DNA of 64,000 bases from contig NZ_JMLS01000019.1 in the NCBI RefSeq assembly GCF_000686845.1, positions 124,001 through 188,000 of the forward strand. Direction: 5' to 3'. The notes beneath the pieces are model-generated. The model had not been told where the DNA came from and did no database searches. It was given only the letters and a program-made list of their open reading frames with translations. This stretch comes from Paenibacillus sp. UNC451MF (lineage in GTDB: Bacteria; Bacillota; Bacilli; Paenibacillales; NBRC-103111). Numbering within the stretch: position 1 is the first letter of the stretch; each line of letters begins with the position of its first letter. The translations under genes and the position numbers were made by a program. Below, piece by piece: positions 33,884-42,797 of the stretch.

Positions 33884-35841
33884 TCGAAAAGCCCCTCCTC
33901 TGCTTCTATGTCACTTAAAATTTGTTTTAATCTTTCTTTCGCTTCACCGATGGTGCTTTCTAATTGGGTCGCCGCGTTAGTCAAATGACCACCACCACCC
34001 ATTCGTTCCATGACAACCTGAACGTTCATTTGTCCAAGAGATCTCGCACTGATACCAATTAATCCGTCCGGACGTTCACTTATGACAAAAGAAGCCATTA
34101 CACCCGTCATAGTTAACAATGTATCAGCTGCTTGCGCAATGAGCAACTGAGAATATTTGCGATTTGGCTCCGTCACCGCCAAGGCGATGTGGTCATACAG
34201 GATGACCGCATTCTTAATAACCTCAGAACGCTGAATAAAGGCGTCCAAATCTTCCTTAAGCAGCCGCTGGATCAGAGAAGAATCCGCTCCATTCCGTCTT
34301 AAGAAAGAAGCTGCCTCGAACGTCCTGGCACCCGTGCGAAGACTGAAGCTCTTCGTATCTACGACAATCCCTGCGAGGAGTGCAGTTGCTTCCAGTACGC
34401 CCATCGTCAACCGATCATTAAAGTACTGGAGCAGCTCCGTCACTAATTCGCATGTCGATGATGCGTAAGGCTCCATATACACCAGTGTCGCATCCTGGAT
34501 GAACTCCTCTCCGCGGCGGTGATGATCGACGACGAACTTGCGCTGTGTCTGCTGCAAAAGCTTTGGCTCCGCAACCATAGATGCCTTATGCGTATCTACG
34601 ACGACGGCCAATGTACGGCCATTCGTAATTTGCATCGCCTGCTCTGGTGTAATAAACCAACGGTTCAGCTTTTCATCCTCATAGATCGTATCCATAAGCT
34701 TTTGAATCGATGGATTAACGCCTTCTAGTACGATGTAGCCTTCTTTGTTGCTTACATGAACGGCCTTAAGCACCCCTATCGCCGCGCCAATGGCATCCAT
34801 ATCCGGATAACGATGGCCCATGATAATGACCTTATCGCATTCCTTGATCAAATCCCGCAGCGCGTGAGAAATGACTCGGGCTCTTACGCGAGTACGCTTC
34901 TCAATAGCATTGGAGCGCCCTCCGTAGAAGGACAACCTCTCCCCTACCTTAACGGCCACCTGATCGCCACCACGCCCCAATGCCATGTCTAAGCTCGTCT
35001 GAGCCAGCTGTCCAAGCTCTGTAAGCGAATCTATTCCGGAGGCGATCCCTATGCTAAGCGTTAAAGGCAGCTTGTTCTCGATCGTTAAATCCCGAACCTC
35101 GTCCAATATTTCAAACCGGGATTGCTCCAACGATTTTAATCCCTTTTGATTCATTAGAATCAAATAGCGGTCCGATGCAGTACGACGGAGATGAACATTG
35201 TTCTTTTGCGCCCATTCCGTAATTTCACCAGTGACTCTTGCCATCATAATACTTCGCGTCTGATCGTCCATTCCCTGCGTCGCTTCGTCCAGATTGTCCA
35301 TCATGACAATCCCTATAGCAAGCCGCTCTTCCTCGTATCTGGCGGACAACGTCTTGTAATTGGTTATATCGGTGAAATAAAGCAGTCTTTCATCCGGCTT
35401 GACCTGCACCAGGTAGATGCACTTACCGACCGTTATTTCCAGCTTCAGATCCTTATCCTTACGTGTCTTTAAAGCAGGAAACAATTCATTGACCGATTCA
35501 CCGATCAAAGTCTCTTTATTAACCATCTTCGCTACGAACGGATTATGCCATTCCACGATCTTCTCTTCGTTATAGAGCAGAATCCCTATAGGAAGCTCGT
35601 GAACTACCTCATTGCCCGCCTTTTTAATCCGGTGGGACAGCGTGGTTACATAATGGTTGAAATCTTTGCGAAAAGCCTGTTCAGCCTGCAAAGTATAGTA
35701 AGCCAATATACCACATAGAAACAAGGCGATCACACCGATCACCCATTGGTAAATCATCAAAGTAAAAATCAATACGATCAAAAGAGCAAAAATCCATACG
35801 ATATGCAAGCCGTGCCATCGCTTTAACAGGAACTTTGGCAT
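33880..35841 (-). CDS. gdpP: Cyclic-di-AMP phosphodiesterase GdpP
   Basis: 653 residues. Two N-terminal membrane helices (about 10-50), a PAS-like domain (about 65-140), a degenerate GGDEF domain (about 150-310, where the GGDEF position reads RTASDRYLI), and a DHH-DHHA1 phosphodiesterase (about 335-645) with [26 protein letters not shown] and [12 protein letters not shown]. It hydrolyses c-di-AMP to pApA, tuning potassium balance and wall stress. It lies between yybS and rplI as in Bacillus subtilis. Confidence 0.96.
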   Translation of the reverse strand: MPKFLLKRWHGLHIVWIFALLIVLIFTLMIYQWVIGVIALFLCGILAYYTLQAEQAFRKDFNHYVTTLSHRIKKAGNEVVHELPIGILLYNEEKIVEWHNPFVAKMVNKETLIGESVNELFPALKTRKDKDLKLEITVGKCIYLVQVKPDERLLYFTDITNYKTLSARYEEERLAIGIVMMDNLDEATQGMDDQTRSIMMARVTGEITEWAQKNNVHLRRTASDRYLILMNQKGLKSLEQSRFEILDEVRDLTIENKLPLTLSIGIASGIDSLTELGQLAQTSLDMALGRGGDQVAVKVGERLSFYGGRSNAIEKRTRVRARVISHALRDLIKECDKVIIMGHRYPDMDAIGAAIGVLKAVHVSNKEGYIVLEGVNPSIQKLMDTIYEDEKLNRWFITPEQAMQITNGRTLAVVVDTHKASMVAEPKLLQQTQRKFVVDHHRRGEEFIQDATLVYMEPYASSTCELVTELLQYFNDRLTMGVLEATALLAGIVVDTKSFSLRTGARTFEAASFLRRNGADSSLIQRLLKEDLDAFIQRSEVIKNAVILYDHIALAVTEPNRKYSQLLIAQAADTLLTMTGVMASFVISERPDGLIGISARSLGQMNVQVVMERMGGGGHLTNAATQLESTIGEAKERLKQILSDIEAEEGLFE

Positions 35842-35863
35842 TCCACTCGCCCCTAATCCATCA

Positions 35864-36796
35864 TTATTTTCGCGTCATACGTTCACGGATCGGAAACGCT
35901 ACGTCAAAAACCCCGAGCATGCTGAAAATAAAATAAGCTGGCGGAAAAAAAAGCAGCAGCACAATGCCGGCTATAGGCAAAGTCCGATTCCAGCGATTCG
36001 TATGAGCCACGAAAAACAAAAACGCTAGAGCTTGAATTGCAAAAGCTGCCGTCAGCAAGGGAAGCAAATTAATCAATATAGTGAAAAAAATCGAGTTCGT
36101 GTCCTTAACAAAAAACTCCATAAACAAGGCAATCATATAGTACCAGACAAAAGAACGCGGCAGCATCCACTCCCGCATCGGTTTAAAGGCCGGAATGCCC
36201 TCGCCGGAACGGTTCAATATTTTTCTGGACAGCCAATGCGCAATCACAACAAGCACTAATGAAATGCCGATCATATAGAGTGGCAGCATTTGGCTCATCA
36301 ATTGGATCAACACATCTTGATCCAACGCGATCATACCTTTAAGCTGCTCTGGCAGCGTATTGATGCTTTCCTGCATAAATTGCTTGATTTTATCAATCAA
36401 ATTAAGTCCGAACATGTAGCTGACGACCAGGCTTAAGAGAAACTCTGCCAGCAAGGTCACGGTACCTACGGTCAACACGGTGCGCGCAGGCGCCCTCTTT
36501 TTATACAAATTCCCCATTTGAATAACGGGAGGTAAAAAGAACAGCGACATAGATACCAAAAGAATACCTGCCCATCCTCCTAGAACCAAGGAGGTCAACA
36601 CATACACAATGGCGAGGCTCACGCCGTAATGCAGCAGAAACCGCTTCGTATCCAGCTTAACGAACTGTACGATCACGGGGATCATCAATAAACAAAATGT
36701 AATGATACTAAGCGGTGTAATCACCGAAAGGAGCAATAAGATCGTCGCAGCGCTCCAGCCGAGCATTCGTACGGAACCTTTCCCCAACACCTTCAC
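35864..36796 (-). CDS. yybS: YybS-like membrane protein (DUF2232)
   Basis: 310 residues with about seven to eight hydrophobic segments covering most of the length, for example ATILLLLSVITPLSIITFCL near the start and PIAGIVLLLFFPPAYFIFSM near the end. DUF2232 proteins resemble substrate-binding S components of transporters, but the substrate is unknown. It lies 22 bases before gdpP in the same direction, the conserved yybS-gdpP-rplI arrangement, which supports the name. No enzyme motif is seen. Confidence 0.85.
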   Translation of the reverse strand: MKVLGKGSVRMLGWSAATILLLLSVITPLSIITFCLLMIPVIVQFVKLDTKRFLLHYGVSLAIVYVLTSLVLGGWAGILLVSMSLFFLPPVIQMGNLYKKRAPARTVLTVGTVTLLAEFLLSLVVSYMFGLNLIDKIKQFMQESINTLPEQLKGMIALDQDVLIQLMSQMLPLYMIGISLVLVVIAHWLSRKILNRSGEGIPAFKPMREWMLPRSFVWYYMIALFMEFFVKDTNSIFFTILINLLPLLTAAFAIQALAFLFFVAHTNRWNRTLPIAGIVLLLFFPPAYFIFSMLGVFDVAFPIRERMTRK

Positions 36797-37005
36797 CTCT
36801 TACGCAAATGTTCTTCCAAAGCGGATATATCGCCAAGCCGTTCCTACAACTGATGTCCATCTTGCCTATGCTTCTTCATTTTCTCCAAAACCGCTTCGTC
36901 TAAACTGCGCAATGAGTACCCAAACGTCTTCCGAGAATACAGCAGAAGGCTACCAGACAACCGCCTCTCAATTAACATGGCACTTTAGTTAATTATACCA
37001 CAATT

Positions 37006-37422
37006 CTATACCTTTTGTTCGGCCTGCCATAGTTTGAAGCAATAATCGATAATCTCTCTTCTACGTATGATGCCGATAAATACCTCATTGTCATCTATGA
37101 CGGGGACGTAGTTTTGGTTGGTTGCAAGAGTTATCAAATCCTGCATTTGCTGGTCAATCCGAACCGGTTTAATGTTCATATGCTGCGGGACGTCCTTGAG
37201 TTGGACTTTGTGTGTATTTTCAAAACCGATCTCCGGTGAATGCTTCAGCTTCCACAGCAAATCACCCTCTGTAATGTTACCAACATATTTTCCGCCCTCA
37301 TCAACCAGCGGAACCGCTGAATAGCGGTGGTATTCCATTCGTTCCAATGCCTGACGCATCGTAGAATTAGGGGATAAATAAATGACGTCATCTTTCGGCA
37401 GTAGAAAAAAAGCGATGTTCAC
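37006..37422 (-). CDS. CBS-domain protein
   Basis: 138 residues from GTG at 37422 with AAAGGGTGG just upstream; an ATG 17 codons earlier is open but the family sequence begins MNIAFFLLPKDDV-like here. Two CBS motifs follow: STMRQALERMEYHRYSAVPL with VGNITEGDLL, and MQDLITLATNQNYVPVIDD with FIGIIRRREII. CBS pairs bind adenine nucleotides and regulate partners; this one is free-standing. The 209 bases between it and yybS contain no feature I recognise. Confidence 0.8.
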   Translation of the reverse strand: MNIAFFLLPKDDVIYLSPNSTMRQALERMEYHRYSAVPLVDEGGKYVGNITEGDLLWKLKHSPEIGFENTHKVQLKDVPQHMNIKPVRIDQQMQDLITLATNQNYVPVIDDNEVFIGIIRRREIIDYCFKLWQAEQKV

Positions 37423-37606
37423 CCAAGCCACCCTTTCCAATCTAAACTTCCTTGGTGCGATCCTCTTTATCATACACTATGATTCAGAAGGAAGATATAC
37501 AACGATCATCTGGATATCCCCTCTTATTTTACCAAAAGAATGGATTGCCTTCATCTTTTACCCTTATAACCTAACGGTTGCATCAGTCAGAGCTTGTATA
37601 AATAGC

Positions 37607-37636
37607 AAAAAAGACAGTTGGTTTCCCAACTGTCTT
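37607..37636 (-). terminator. Terminator of the rpsF-ssb-rpsR operon
   Basis: A perfect 10-bp stem, AGACAGTTGG with CCAACTGTCT, with U6 on the minus strand, just after the rpsR stop. Confidence 0.9.
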
Positions 37637-37650
37637 CTTCGAAATATTGC

Positions 37651-37938
37651 CTACTCCGTTGTGTATGGAAGCAACGCTACTTGACGGGAGCGTTTGATCG
37701 CAATCGTCAGCATACGTTGATACTTAGCGGAAGTACCAGTGACACGACGCGGAAGAATTTTACCGCGCTCGCTGATAAACTTCTTCAGCGTTTCGATGTC
37801 TTTATAGTCAATGTGTTTAATTTTGTTTACTGTAAAGTAACACACTTTACGGCGTTTGCCGCCTTTTTTTCCACCACGACCGCCGAATTTACGCTCGCCG
37901 CGCTCTTCGCCACCGTTGTCTCTTCTTTGGAAACTCAT
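37651..37938 (-). CDS. rpsR: Ribosomal protein bS18
   Basis: 95 residues. The core [19 protein letters not shown], then [18 protein letters not shown], is the S18 signature. It has an extended Gly/Arg-rich N-terminus. Last gene of the rpsF-ssb-rpsR operon. Confidence 0.97.
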   Translation of the reverse strand: MSFQRRDNGGEERGERKFGGRGGKKGGKRRKVCYFTVNKIKHIDYKDIETLKKFISERGKILPRRVTGTSAKYQRMLTIAIKRSRQVALLPYTTE

Positions 37939-37958
37939 CGAATTCAGTCCTTTCTACG

Positions 37959-38450
37959 TTAGAATGGCAAATCATCATCAGAAATATCAATCGGTTTTCC
38001 ATCATCCTGGAACGGATCTTGATTATCACGTGGTCCGCCGTAGCGCTGTTGACTTTGGCTCTGCCCTTGGCCTTGACCTTGATTGTAGCCTCCGCCGCCA
38101 CCCATACCTTCTTCACGATTTGCACCACTGTTGGAAGATTCCAAGAAACGAACGTTATCGGCAATAACTTCCGTCACGTATACGCGGCGGCCTTCGTTAT
38201 TATCGTAGTTACGCACTTGAAGTCGGCCTTCCACTGCTGCTAGTCGGCCTTTACGCAAGTAATTGGCACATGTTTCAGCAAGCTGACGCCATGTCACAAT
38301 ACTGATAAAGTCCGCTTCACGCTCACGTTGCTGGTTCGTAAAAGGACGATCCACAGCCAGCGTAAATGTCGTTACAGCAACGCCTGACGGGGTATAGCGC
38401 AATTCGGGGTCACGAGTCAGCCTTCCGATCAGAATCACACGATTTAGCAA
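37959..38450 (-). CDS. ssb: Single-stranded DNA-binding protein
   Basis: 163 residues from TTG at 38450. GGGAGGG ends seven bases upstream; an ATG at 38474 lies before that RBS and adds residues unlike the family. The OB-fold begins [21 protein letters not shown] Gly/Gln-rich linker and the acidic C-terminal tip DISDDDLPF, which recruits replication and repair proteins, follow. It sits between rpsF and rpsR, the standard Firmicutes operon. Confidence 0.96.
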   Translation of the reverse strand: MLNRVILIGRLTRDPELRYTPSGVAVTTFTLAVDRPFTNQQREREADFISIVTWRQLAETCANYLRKGRLAAVEGRLQVRNYDNNEGRRVYVTEVIADNVRFLESSNSGANREEGMGGGGGYNQGQGQGQSQSQQRYGGPRDNQDPFQDDGKPIDISDDDLPF

Positions 38451-38495
38451 CCTAAAACCCTCCCAGCATGTCAATTACGGCACGGATGCCTTGTC

Positions 38496-38780
38496 TTACG
38501 CTACGTCTTTAGTGATCAGGTAACGAATGACTTCATCAGAAATCTTCATCACACGGTCAAGCTCAGCAATTACTTCGTTGTTAGCATTGAAATGAACTAA
38601 CACGTAGTGACCATCACGGAACTTGTTGATCTCATACGCAAGACGGCGTTTGCCCATTACATCGTGTTTCGTAACTTCGCCACCGTTGTTGATGATGTTT
38701 TGGAACTTCTCAACCGCAGATTGAACAGCTTCTTGCTCGATGTCCGGACGAATGATGTACATTACTTCATATTTGCGCAT
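38496..38780 (-). CDS. rpsF: Ribosomal protein bS6
   Basis: 94 residues from ATG at 38780, seven bases after AGGAGGTG; an upstream in-frame start at 38825 would lie in the leader. MRKYEVMYIIRPDIEQEAVQ is the family start. It binds 16S rRNA as a pair with bS18, which is encoded in the same operon. Confidence 0.97.
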   Translation of the reverse strand: MRKYEVMYIIRPDIEQEAVQSAVEKFQNIINNGGEVTKHDVMGKRRLAYEINKFRDGHYVLVHFNANNEVIAELDRVMKISDEVIRYLITKDVA

Positions 38781-38829
38781 GTTTTCACCTCCTTTTGGAC
38801 TAACGGCCCCTCTGATGAGGAGCAAGGAG
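38781..38829 (-). ncRNA. Candidate S6:S18-binding leader of the rpsF operon
   Basis: On the minus strand an outer stem (CTCCTT 38829-38824 with AAGGAG 38794-38789, which contains the ribosome binding site) encloses an inner stem GCTCCTC/GAGGGGC with a four-base loop, followed by CCG in the bulge. This is the plan of the S6:S18 autoregulatory leader described in bacteria. The structure was folded by eye. Confidence 0.5.
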
Positions 38830-38866
38830 CGAGAATTTCAATTACTATCAAAACTCGCACCATAAT

Positions 38867-38895
38867 ACTATAGCAAAATCACCGATCAATGACAA
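38867..38895 (-). promoter_or_regulatory. SigA-type promoter of the rpsF operon
   Basis: On the minus strand TTGTCA (38895-38890), a 17-base spacer and TATAGT (38872-38867). Confidence 0.75.
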
Positions 38896-39027
38896 GTTTA
38901 TTTTCGTTTTTCATCGTATCCCTTCATCTAATGCGATTTATCGGCTTGGTAAAATTTTAAGCTCATGCAATGTGGCTTTCTTGGAAAACCTAGCATTACA
39001 CTTCGCACAGGAGGTGACTGACCAGCT

Positions 39028-39207
39028 ATGGGCGAATGGAGCCAATTCAGTCCTGGAGATACTGCTCCCAATGACGGCGATTATTTGGAGATTGGGGAAA
39101 ACGCCTTTCATATGGGCATTAACAATCCCAAAATCATCACGTTAAAAAAAGGAGACACGTTCCCGGAAACAAGCAACCATAACCGTAAATGGAAACGTAA
39201 GTATTAG
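39028..39207 (+). CDS. YjzC-like small protein
   Basis: 59 residues starting MGEWSQFSPGDTAPNDGDYL and ending NRKWKRKY. The order F-x-PGD-x-APN-x-G then NPK-x-I-x-L-x-x-GD-x-FP-x-T-x-N-x-x-R-x-WK-x-K fits the YjzC family of small Bacillales proteins of unknown role. AGGAGGTGA lies 12 bases before the ATG. Confidence 0.75.
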   Translation: MGEWSQFSPGDTAPNDGDYLEIGENAFHMGINNPKIITLKKGDTFPETSNHNRKWKRKY

Positions 39208-39276
39208 CCCTCCTCCCTCTGAATTGGTTCGTTCAATGTTCAGAGGGGGTCAAAATTCATTAAAGGAGCTCTATCC

Positions 39277-39525
39277 ATGAAATATACTGTTACCCTGCTT
39301 TTCGCTGCCATCGGTGCCGCACTTAGTCTGGTGCATTACTTCGGTCATGACTCGGAGCCCATTTACATTTTATTTTACTGCCTAAGTGTTCCTGCCTGGT
39401 TTTATCCTATAGCAGGTACCACCAATGTGAACCCTGTGCTGCTCTATTCACTAACTATTTTATCGTGGGCGGTGATCGGATATTTCGTCGATCTCTACTC
39501 CGTTCGTAGAAAAAGCCACTACTAG
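39277..39525 (+). CDS. Small integral membrane protein
   Basis: 82 residues with three hydrophobic segments (TVTLLFAAIGAALSLVHYF; ILFYCLSVPAWFYPIAG; LLYSLTILSWAVIGYFVDLY) and a basic C-terminus facing the cytoplasm. AAAGGAG lies about nine bases before the ATG, and a terminator follows, so it is a real gene. No family is recognised. A hairpin with CCCTCTGAA/TTCAGAGGG arms sits between it and the yjzC-like gene. Confidence 0.65.
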   Translation: MKYTVTLLFAAIGAALSLVHYFGHDSEPIYILFYCLSVPAWFYPIAGTTNVNPVLLYSLTILSWAVIGYFVDLYSVRRKSHY

Positions 39526-39531
39526 TCTGGA

Positions 39532-39575
39532 AGCCTCCTTATGCACATTCTTATGCAAAGGAGGTTTTTCATTTT
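39532..39575 (+). terminator. Terminator after the small membrane protein gene
   Basis: GCCTCCTT pairs with AAGGAGG around a GCA.../TGC inner stem, then TTTTTCATTTTT. Confidence 0.75.
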
Positions 39576-39673
39576 TCATCCACATGTGAATAACTCTTTC
39601 TTCAGACTTATCCACTGTATTTCCTGTTTTTATTCACATTATCCCTTCAAGCCCTTACTTACATTTATCCACA
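39576..39673. promoter_or_regulatory. Cluster of five DnaA-box-like sites away from oriC
   Basis: Sites: TCATCCACA (39576-39584), TTATTCACA on the minus strand (39585-39593), TTATCCACT (39608-39616), TTATTCACA (39630-39638) and perfect TTATCCACA (39665-39673). All but the perfect one have one mismatch. Density is like that of an origin, yet dnaA is 14 kb away. Confidence 0.6.
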
Positions 39674-39955
39674 ACTGTATTCTCATATCCTTCTATTATC
39701 TATTATCCTTCCGAACAGCTTCCTTCCATCCCAATCCATGCTCATTATCTTCGCTATCAGACGATATCCTGTTGAATCTTTGAATCCGTGCTATGGTTCA
39801 TGATCCATTCCTTATGAATGGCTTCCTGCCAAACTAACTGGCGAACAGATTAATATGACAAGCCAGTTTCAAACAGCTGGAAAGCTCTAATGCCAAACGT
39901 TCTTATGGGAAGAGCAGCGCTGTACGGCGAGTGATTCCAAGGGAGTAAAAGCAAC
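39674..39955. other. Non-coding stretch between the DnaA-box cluster and the tRNA terminator
   Basis: I see no gene, RNA or repeat here. It lies downstream of the tRNA-Ser 3' end. I looked for a duplicated tRNA end as a sign of an integrated element and found none. Confidence 0.4.
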
Positions 39956-39982
39956 AAAAAAACGACTCTTTACAGAGTCGTT
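39956..39982 (-). terminator. Terminator downstream of tRNA-Ser
   Basis: ACGACTCT with AGAGTCGT and a short loop, followed on the minus strand by U7. Confidence 0.85.
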
Positions 39983-39999
39983 GTCGCTTGTGTACTATG

Positions 40000-40090
40000 T
40001 GGCGGAAAGAGTGGGATTCGAACCCACGCACGGCTTGCGCCGCCTAGCTGATTTCGAGTCAGCCCCCTTGGGCCTCTTGGGTACCTTTCC
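40000..40090 (-). tRNA. tRNA-Ser(CGA)
   Basis: 91 bases including an encoded CCA. Acceptor stem GGAAAGG pairs with TCTTTCC (one G-T), with discriminator G. The anticodon loop CTCGAAA lies in a CTGA/TCAG stem, so the anticodon is CGA, reading UCG. A long variable arm (GGCGGCGCAAGCCG-like) and T-loop GTTCGAATC are those of class II serine tRNA. Confidence 0.95.
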
Positions 40091-40146
40091 GCATTAAAAA
40101 GGGACAAGTGTTATTCTACCACAACAAATACCAGTATGGCAAGCCT

Positions 40147-40356
40147 TTATTCTACTTTAAAATTCGGGTTCGAACGCAGTACTTTTTTCAGCTTGCTTTC
40201 GAATTTGGCTCTAGGCACTAGTACGCTGTGCTTACAGCCTACACACTTAATTCGGATATCCATGCCAAGCCGGATTATTTCCATTTCGTTAACGCCACAG
40301 GGGTGAGGCTTTTTCATTTCAACGATATCGCCCAATTCATACTGCTTGCGTTCCAT
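40147..40356 (-). CDS. yyzM: DUF951 family protein (YyzM-like)
   Basis: 69 residues: YELGDIVEMKKPHPCGVNEM, then DIRIKCVGCKHSVLVPR, the DUF951 pattern with three conserved cysteines (one in HPCG, two in CVGC) that may bind metal. It lies three bases after the MscS gene and is probably cotranscribed with it, an order shared by many Bacillales. Function unknown. Confidence 0.88.
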   Translation of the reverse strand: MERKQYELGDIVEMKKPHPCGVNEMEIIRLGMDIRIKCVGCKHSVLVPRAKFESKLKKVLRSNPNFKVE

Positions 40357-40359
40357 GGC

Positions 40360-41280
40360 TCACTCCCCCTTTTCATTCTTATGATAATTGACAACCCTAG
40401 GGTATGGAATTTCAATGCCCCGGGTATCAAATGCTTTTTTAATATCTGCATAAAGCTCTCTAGCTACAGCAAATTGCATATTCGGCTTGCATTCAACCGT
40501 CACGCGCAGCGTCACATTGGCTCCGACCAACGCTTGGACGCCTAAAACTTCCGGTTCTTTAACCATATTGACATTCGTTTCGTAGTTTTTATTGACGGTT
40601 TGCCTCATGATCTCTATCGCTTTGTCCGTATCTTCCTCATATGCAATAGATACATCGACAACAGCAATGGAGTTATTTACTGAGAAATTCGTAACCTGAG
40701 TAATCGTTCCGTTCGGAATAATATGTACTTCGCCCGTCCAGCTTTTAATGCGAGTGACCCTCATGCCGATTTCCTCGACCGTTCCCTTGAAGTTCCCTGT
40801 CTGAATAACGTCTCCTACAGCGAATTGATCTTCGAATATAATGAAAAATCCAGTGATGACATCCTTAACCAAGCTTTGCGCTCCAAAGCCTACCGCTAAG
40901 CCAACCACTCCAGCTCCCGCCAGCAGCGGCTCGAGTCGTATGCCAAATTGATTCAGTATCATGAGCACCATCGTAAAATTAACGGCGTATTTAATAATGT
41001 TGCCCATAAGCTTGCCGATCGTCCGCGTCCTTCTAGCGTCAAATTTCAAAGGACTTTTTTCACGTTCAACCAGCATGTGCTCCAATGCCTTATTGGCGAC
41101 CTTAATAATGACTCGTCCAATAACGTAGATCAGCACAATTTTTATTGTTGTAAATAAGAAATTAGTCCAAACTGCAGGATTCGAGATGTATCCAATTATC
41201 TGCTCCTGAAATTGCTCCCAGGTTGTCATGACAGCTCCTGCCTTCTCGTCAGCAAGGAACAGATGAAGCCACTGATCCAT
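40360..41280 (-). CDS. MscS-family mechanosensitive ion channel
   Basis: 306 residues. Two to three membrane helices: about 39-60 (TNFLFTTIKIVLIYVIGRVI) and a block at 93-130, whose second part is the pore-lining helix GAGVVGLAVGFGAQSLVKDV. After it comes the beta domain FFIIFEDQFAVGDVIQTGNFKGTVEEI (in two pieces) and a C-terminal alpha/beta domain. It opens under membrane tension to release solutes. The start ATG at 41280 has AAGGTGGTG upstream; an internal ATG at 41229 also has AGGAG. Confidence 0.92.
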   Translation of the reverse strand: MDQWLHLFLADEKAGAVMTTWEQFQEQIIGYISNPAVWTNFLFTTIKIVLIYVIGRVIIKVANKALEHMLVEREKSPLKFDARRTRTIGKLMGNIIKYAVNFTMVLMILNQFGIRLEPLLAGAGVVGLAVGFGAQSLVKDVITGFFIIFEDQFAVGDVIQTGNFKGTVEEIGMRVTRIKSWTGEVHIIPNGTITQVTNFSVNNSIAVVDVSIAYEEDTDKAIEIMRQTVNKNYETNVNMVKEPEVLGVQALVGANVTLRVTVECKPNMQFAVARELYADIKKAFDTRGIEIPYPRVVNYHKNEKGE

Positions 41281-41293
41281 GCTTTACACCACC

Positions 41294-41536
41294 TTATAAT
41301 TCCATGTTAACATACTGATCGCCTATTTTGGAATAGATGCCGCGAATCTCCACACGTTCCTCTTTAACAATACGCTTCACTTCTTCGAACGATTCCTTGG
41401 GAAATTCAAGCGACAGCGCACAGCCTGCCGTAATCTGCTTAGGTGTAGGACACATATCGTTTTCAATGTCGGCATATTCCAGCAGCATTTCCGCACGCAG
41501 AGCCTGCTGGGTTGAATCGAACGCCATTAACAGCAA
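41294..41536 (-). CDS. DUF3343 family protein
   Basis: 80 residues with LLMAFDSTQQALRAEMLLEY, then MCPTPKQITAGCALSLEF. The CPTP and GCALS cysteines are typical of DUF3343, a family proposed as a selenium or sulfur carrier-like protein. The gene stands 13 bases before the MscS gene. A cysteine desulfurase-like gene lies 1.3 kb away, which could supply the persulfide (inference). Confidence 0.85.
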   Translation of the reverse strand: MLLMAFDSTQQALRAEMLLEYADIENDMCPTPKQITAGCALSLEFPKESFEEVKRIVKEERVEIRGIYSKIGDQYVNMEL

Positions 41537-41643
41537 GGCTTAAGCCTCCTCTATTTTATTTCCAGGGTTACGTATAATTCGCAATCTCTTTCCGTATACT
41601 AGTAAAAATGTTTATATACTCCTAGTAAATGGAGGGTTATTAT

Positions 41644-42282
41644 ATGAAACTGCCTTTTCATAGAGACAAGGTCAATGCTTTAGAACCTGAGAAAACCGAA
41701 ATCGTCGAGACGTTTAAGGTGCAGCATACGGAAAGCAATATTATCGAGCTTCTGTCTGATAAGCTACTTTCTATTTTAGGTCAAATCCCATCCCATCAGC
41801 CTATCATTATTATTTGCGTTGGAACCGATCGCTCGACAGGAGATTCATTAGGTCCTCTTGTTGGGACTCAGCTTAAAAAATATCATCTAAGCGGAATTCA
41901 TCTTTACGGAACATTGGACCAGCCGGTACATGCCATGAACCTGAAGGACACGCTCTCATCTATCCAAGATCACTTTAACAATCCATACATTATTGCTATT
42001 GATGCATGTCTTGGCCAGCTTACAAGCGTTGGCTGCATTCAAGTAGGTAACGGACCGGTTAAGCCAGGTGCAGGCGTCAATAAAGATTTGCCTCCCGTTG
42101 GGAACATGCATATAACGGGTATCGTAAATGTTGGCGGATTTATGGAATATTTCGTCCTGCAAAATACCCGATTAAGCATTGTTATGAGTATGTCTGAGGT
42201 TATTGCCAAATCGTTCGATGTCGCTATTAGCAACTTAACTCGCCTTACCGCTTCTACTTCTTTTGCCCGACTCGATGGATAG
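41644..42282 (+). CDS. yyaC: YyaC-like spore protein (putative sporulation protease family)
   Basis: 212 residues from ATG at 41644, with GGAGGG eight bases upstream (an ATG at 41629 overlaps this RBS). IIIICVGTDRSTGDSLGPLV and YIIAIDACLG are characteristic of the YyaC/GPR-like hydrogenase-maturation-protease fold, which spore-forming Firmicutes express in sporulation. It lies near parAB as in Bacillus subtilis. It is convergent with the DUF4446 gene and overlaps its end by 29 bases. Confidence 0.88.
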   Translation: MKLPFHRDKVNALEPEKTEIVETFKVQHTESNIIELLSDKLLSILGQIPSHQPIIIICVGTDRSTGDSLGPLVGTQLKKYHLSGIHLYGTLDQPVHAMNLKDTLSSIQDHFNNPYIIAIDACLGQLTSVGCIQVGNGPVKPGAGVNKDLPPVGNMHITGIVNVGGFMEYFVLQNTRLSIVMSMSEVIAKSFDVAISNLTRLTASTSFARLDG

Positions 42283-42748
42283 CTTCCTTTTCCTCCGGTG
42301 ATAGAACATATTGGGATTGGCCTTGGTTTACAGGCTTTGCATACACATAGGTTTCTTCCCGGTTATGGATTCCCGTTATGACGACTCCATCCAAATCTTC
42401 ATCGAGCAATGCGACTGAAAAGCTTAAATCACTCCCGTTTTGAGCAAAAGCATTATAGCGGTATACACCTAAATTGGATTTCATTTTTCTCATCTGCTGC
42501 GCAATCCCGGCAATTTGCTGCTGGGATTGTTTCGTTTGGTCGTGCAGCTCTTGCGTCCGATTTTGCAAATCTATGAACGCTTGCTCCACATTTAAACTGC
42601 TGTCCCCATTCATCATGCTCATATAGGTTTTGCGAAGCTTGTTTAGCTTGCTCCACAACACAATAACCATAATTAAAAAAATCACAATGACGGCAGTCAT
42701 AATGATGACCATTACCCTCATGTCAAGCAAATCAAGCAGTTCCCCCAT
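42254..42748 (-). CDS. DUF4446 family protein
   Basis: 164 residues from ATG at 42748, with GGGGGATAGGAG upstream. One membrane helix (MVIIMTAVIVIFLIMVIVLW), then a coiled coil, then VYRYNAFAQNGSDLSFSVALLD, the pattern defining DUF4446. It is conserved near parAB in many Firmicutes but has no known role. It is convergent with yyaC. Confidence 0.85.
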   Translation of the reverse strand: MGELLDLLDMRVMVIIMTAVIVIFLIMVIVLWSKLNKLRKTYMSMMNGDSSLNVEQAFIDLQNRTQELHDQTKQSQQQIAGIAQQMRKMKSNLGVYRYNAFAQNGSDLSFSVALLDEDLDGVVITGIHNREETYVYAKPVNQGQSQYVLSPEEKEAIHRVGQKK

Positions 42749-42797
42749 ACTCCTATCCCCCTGTGTAATATACATGCTGTCTATTTCTCTCAACAGA

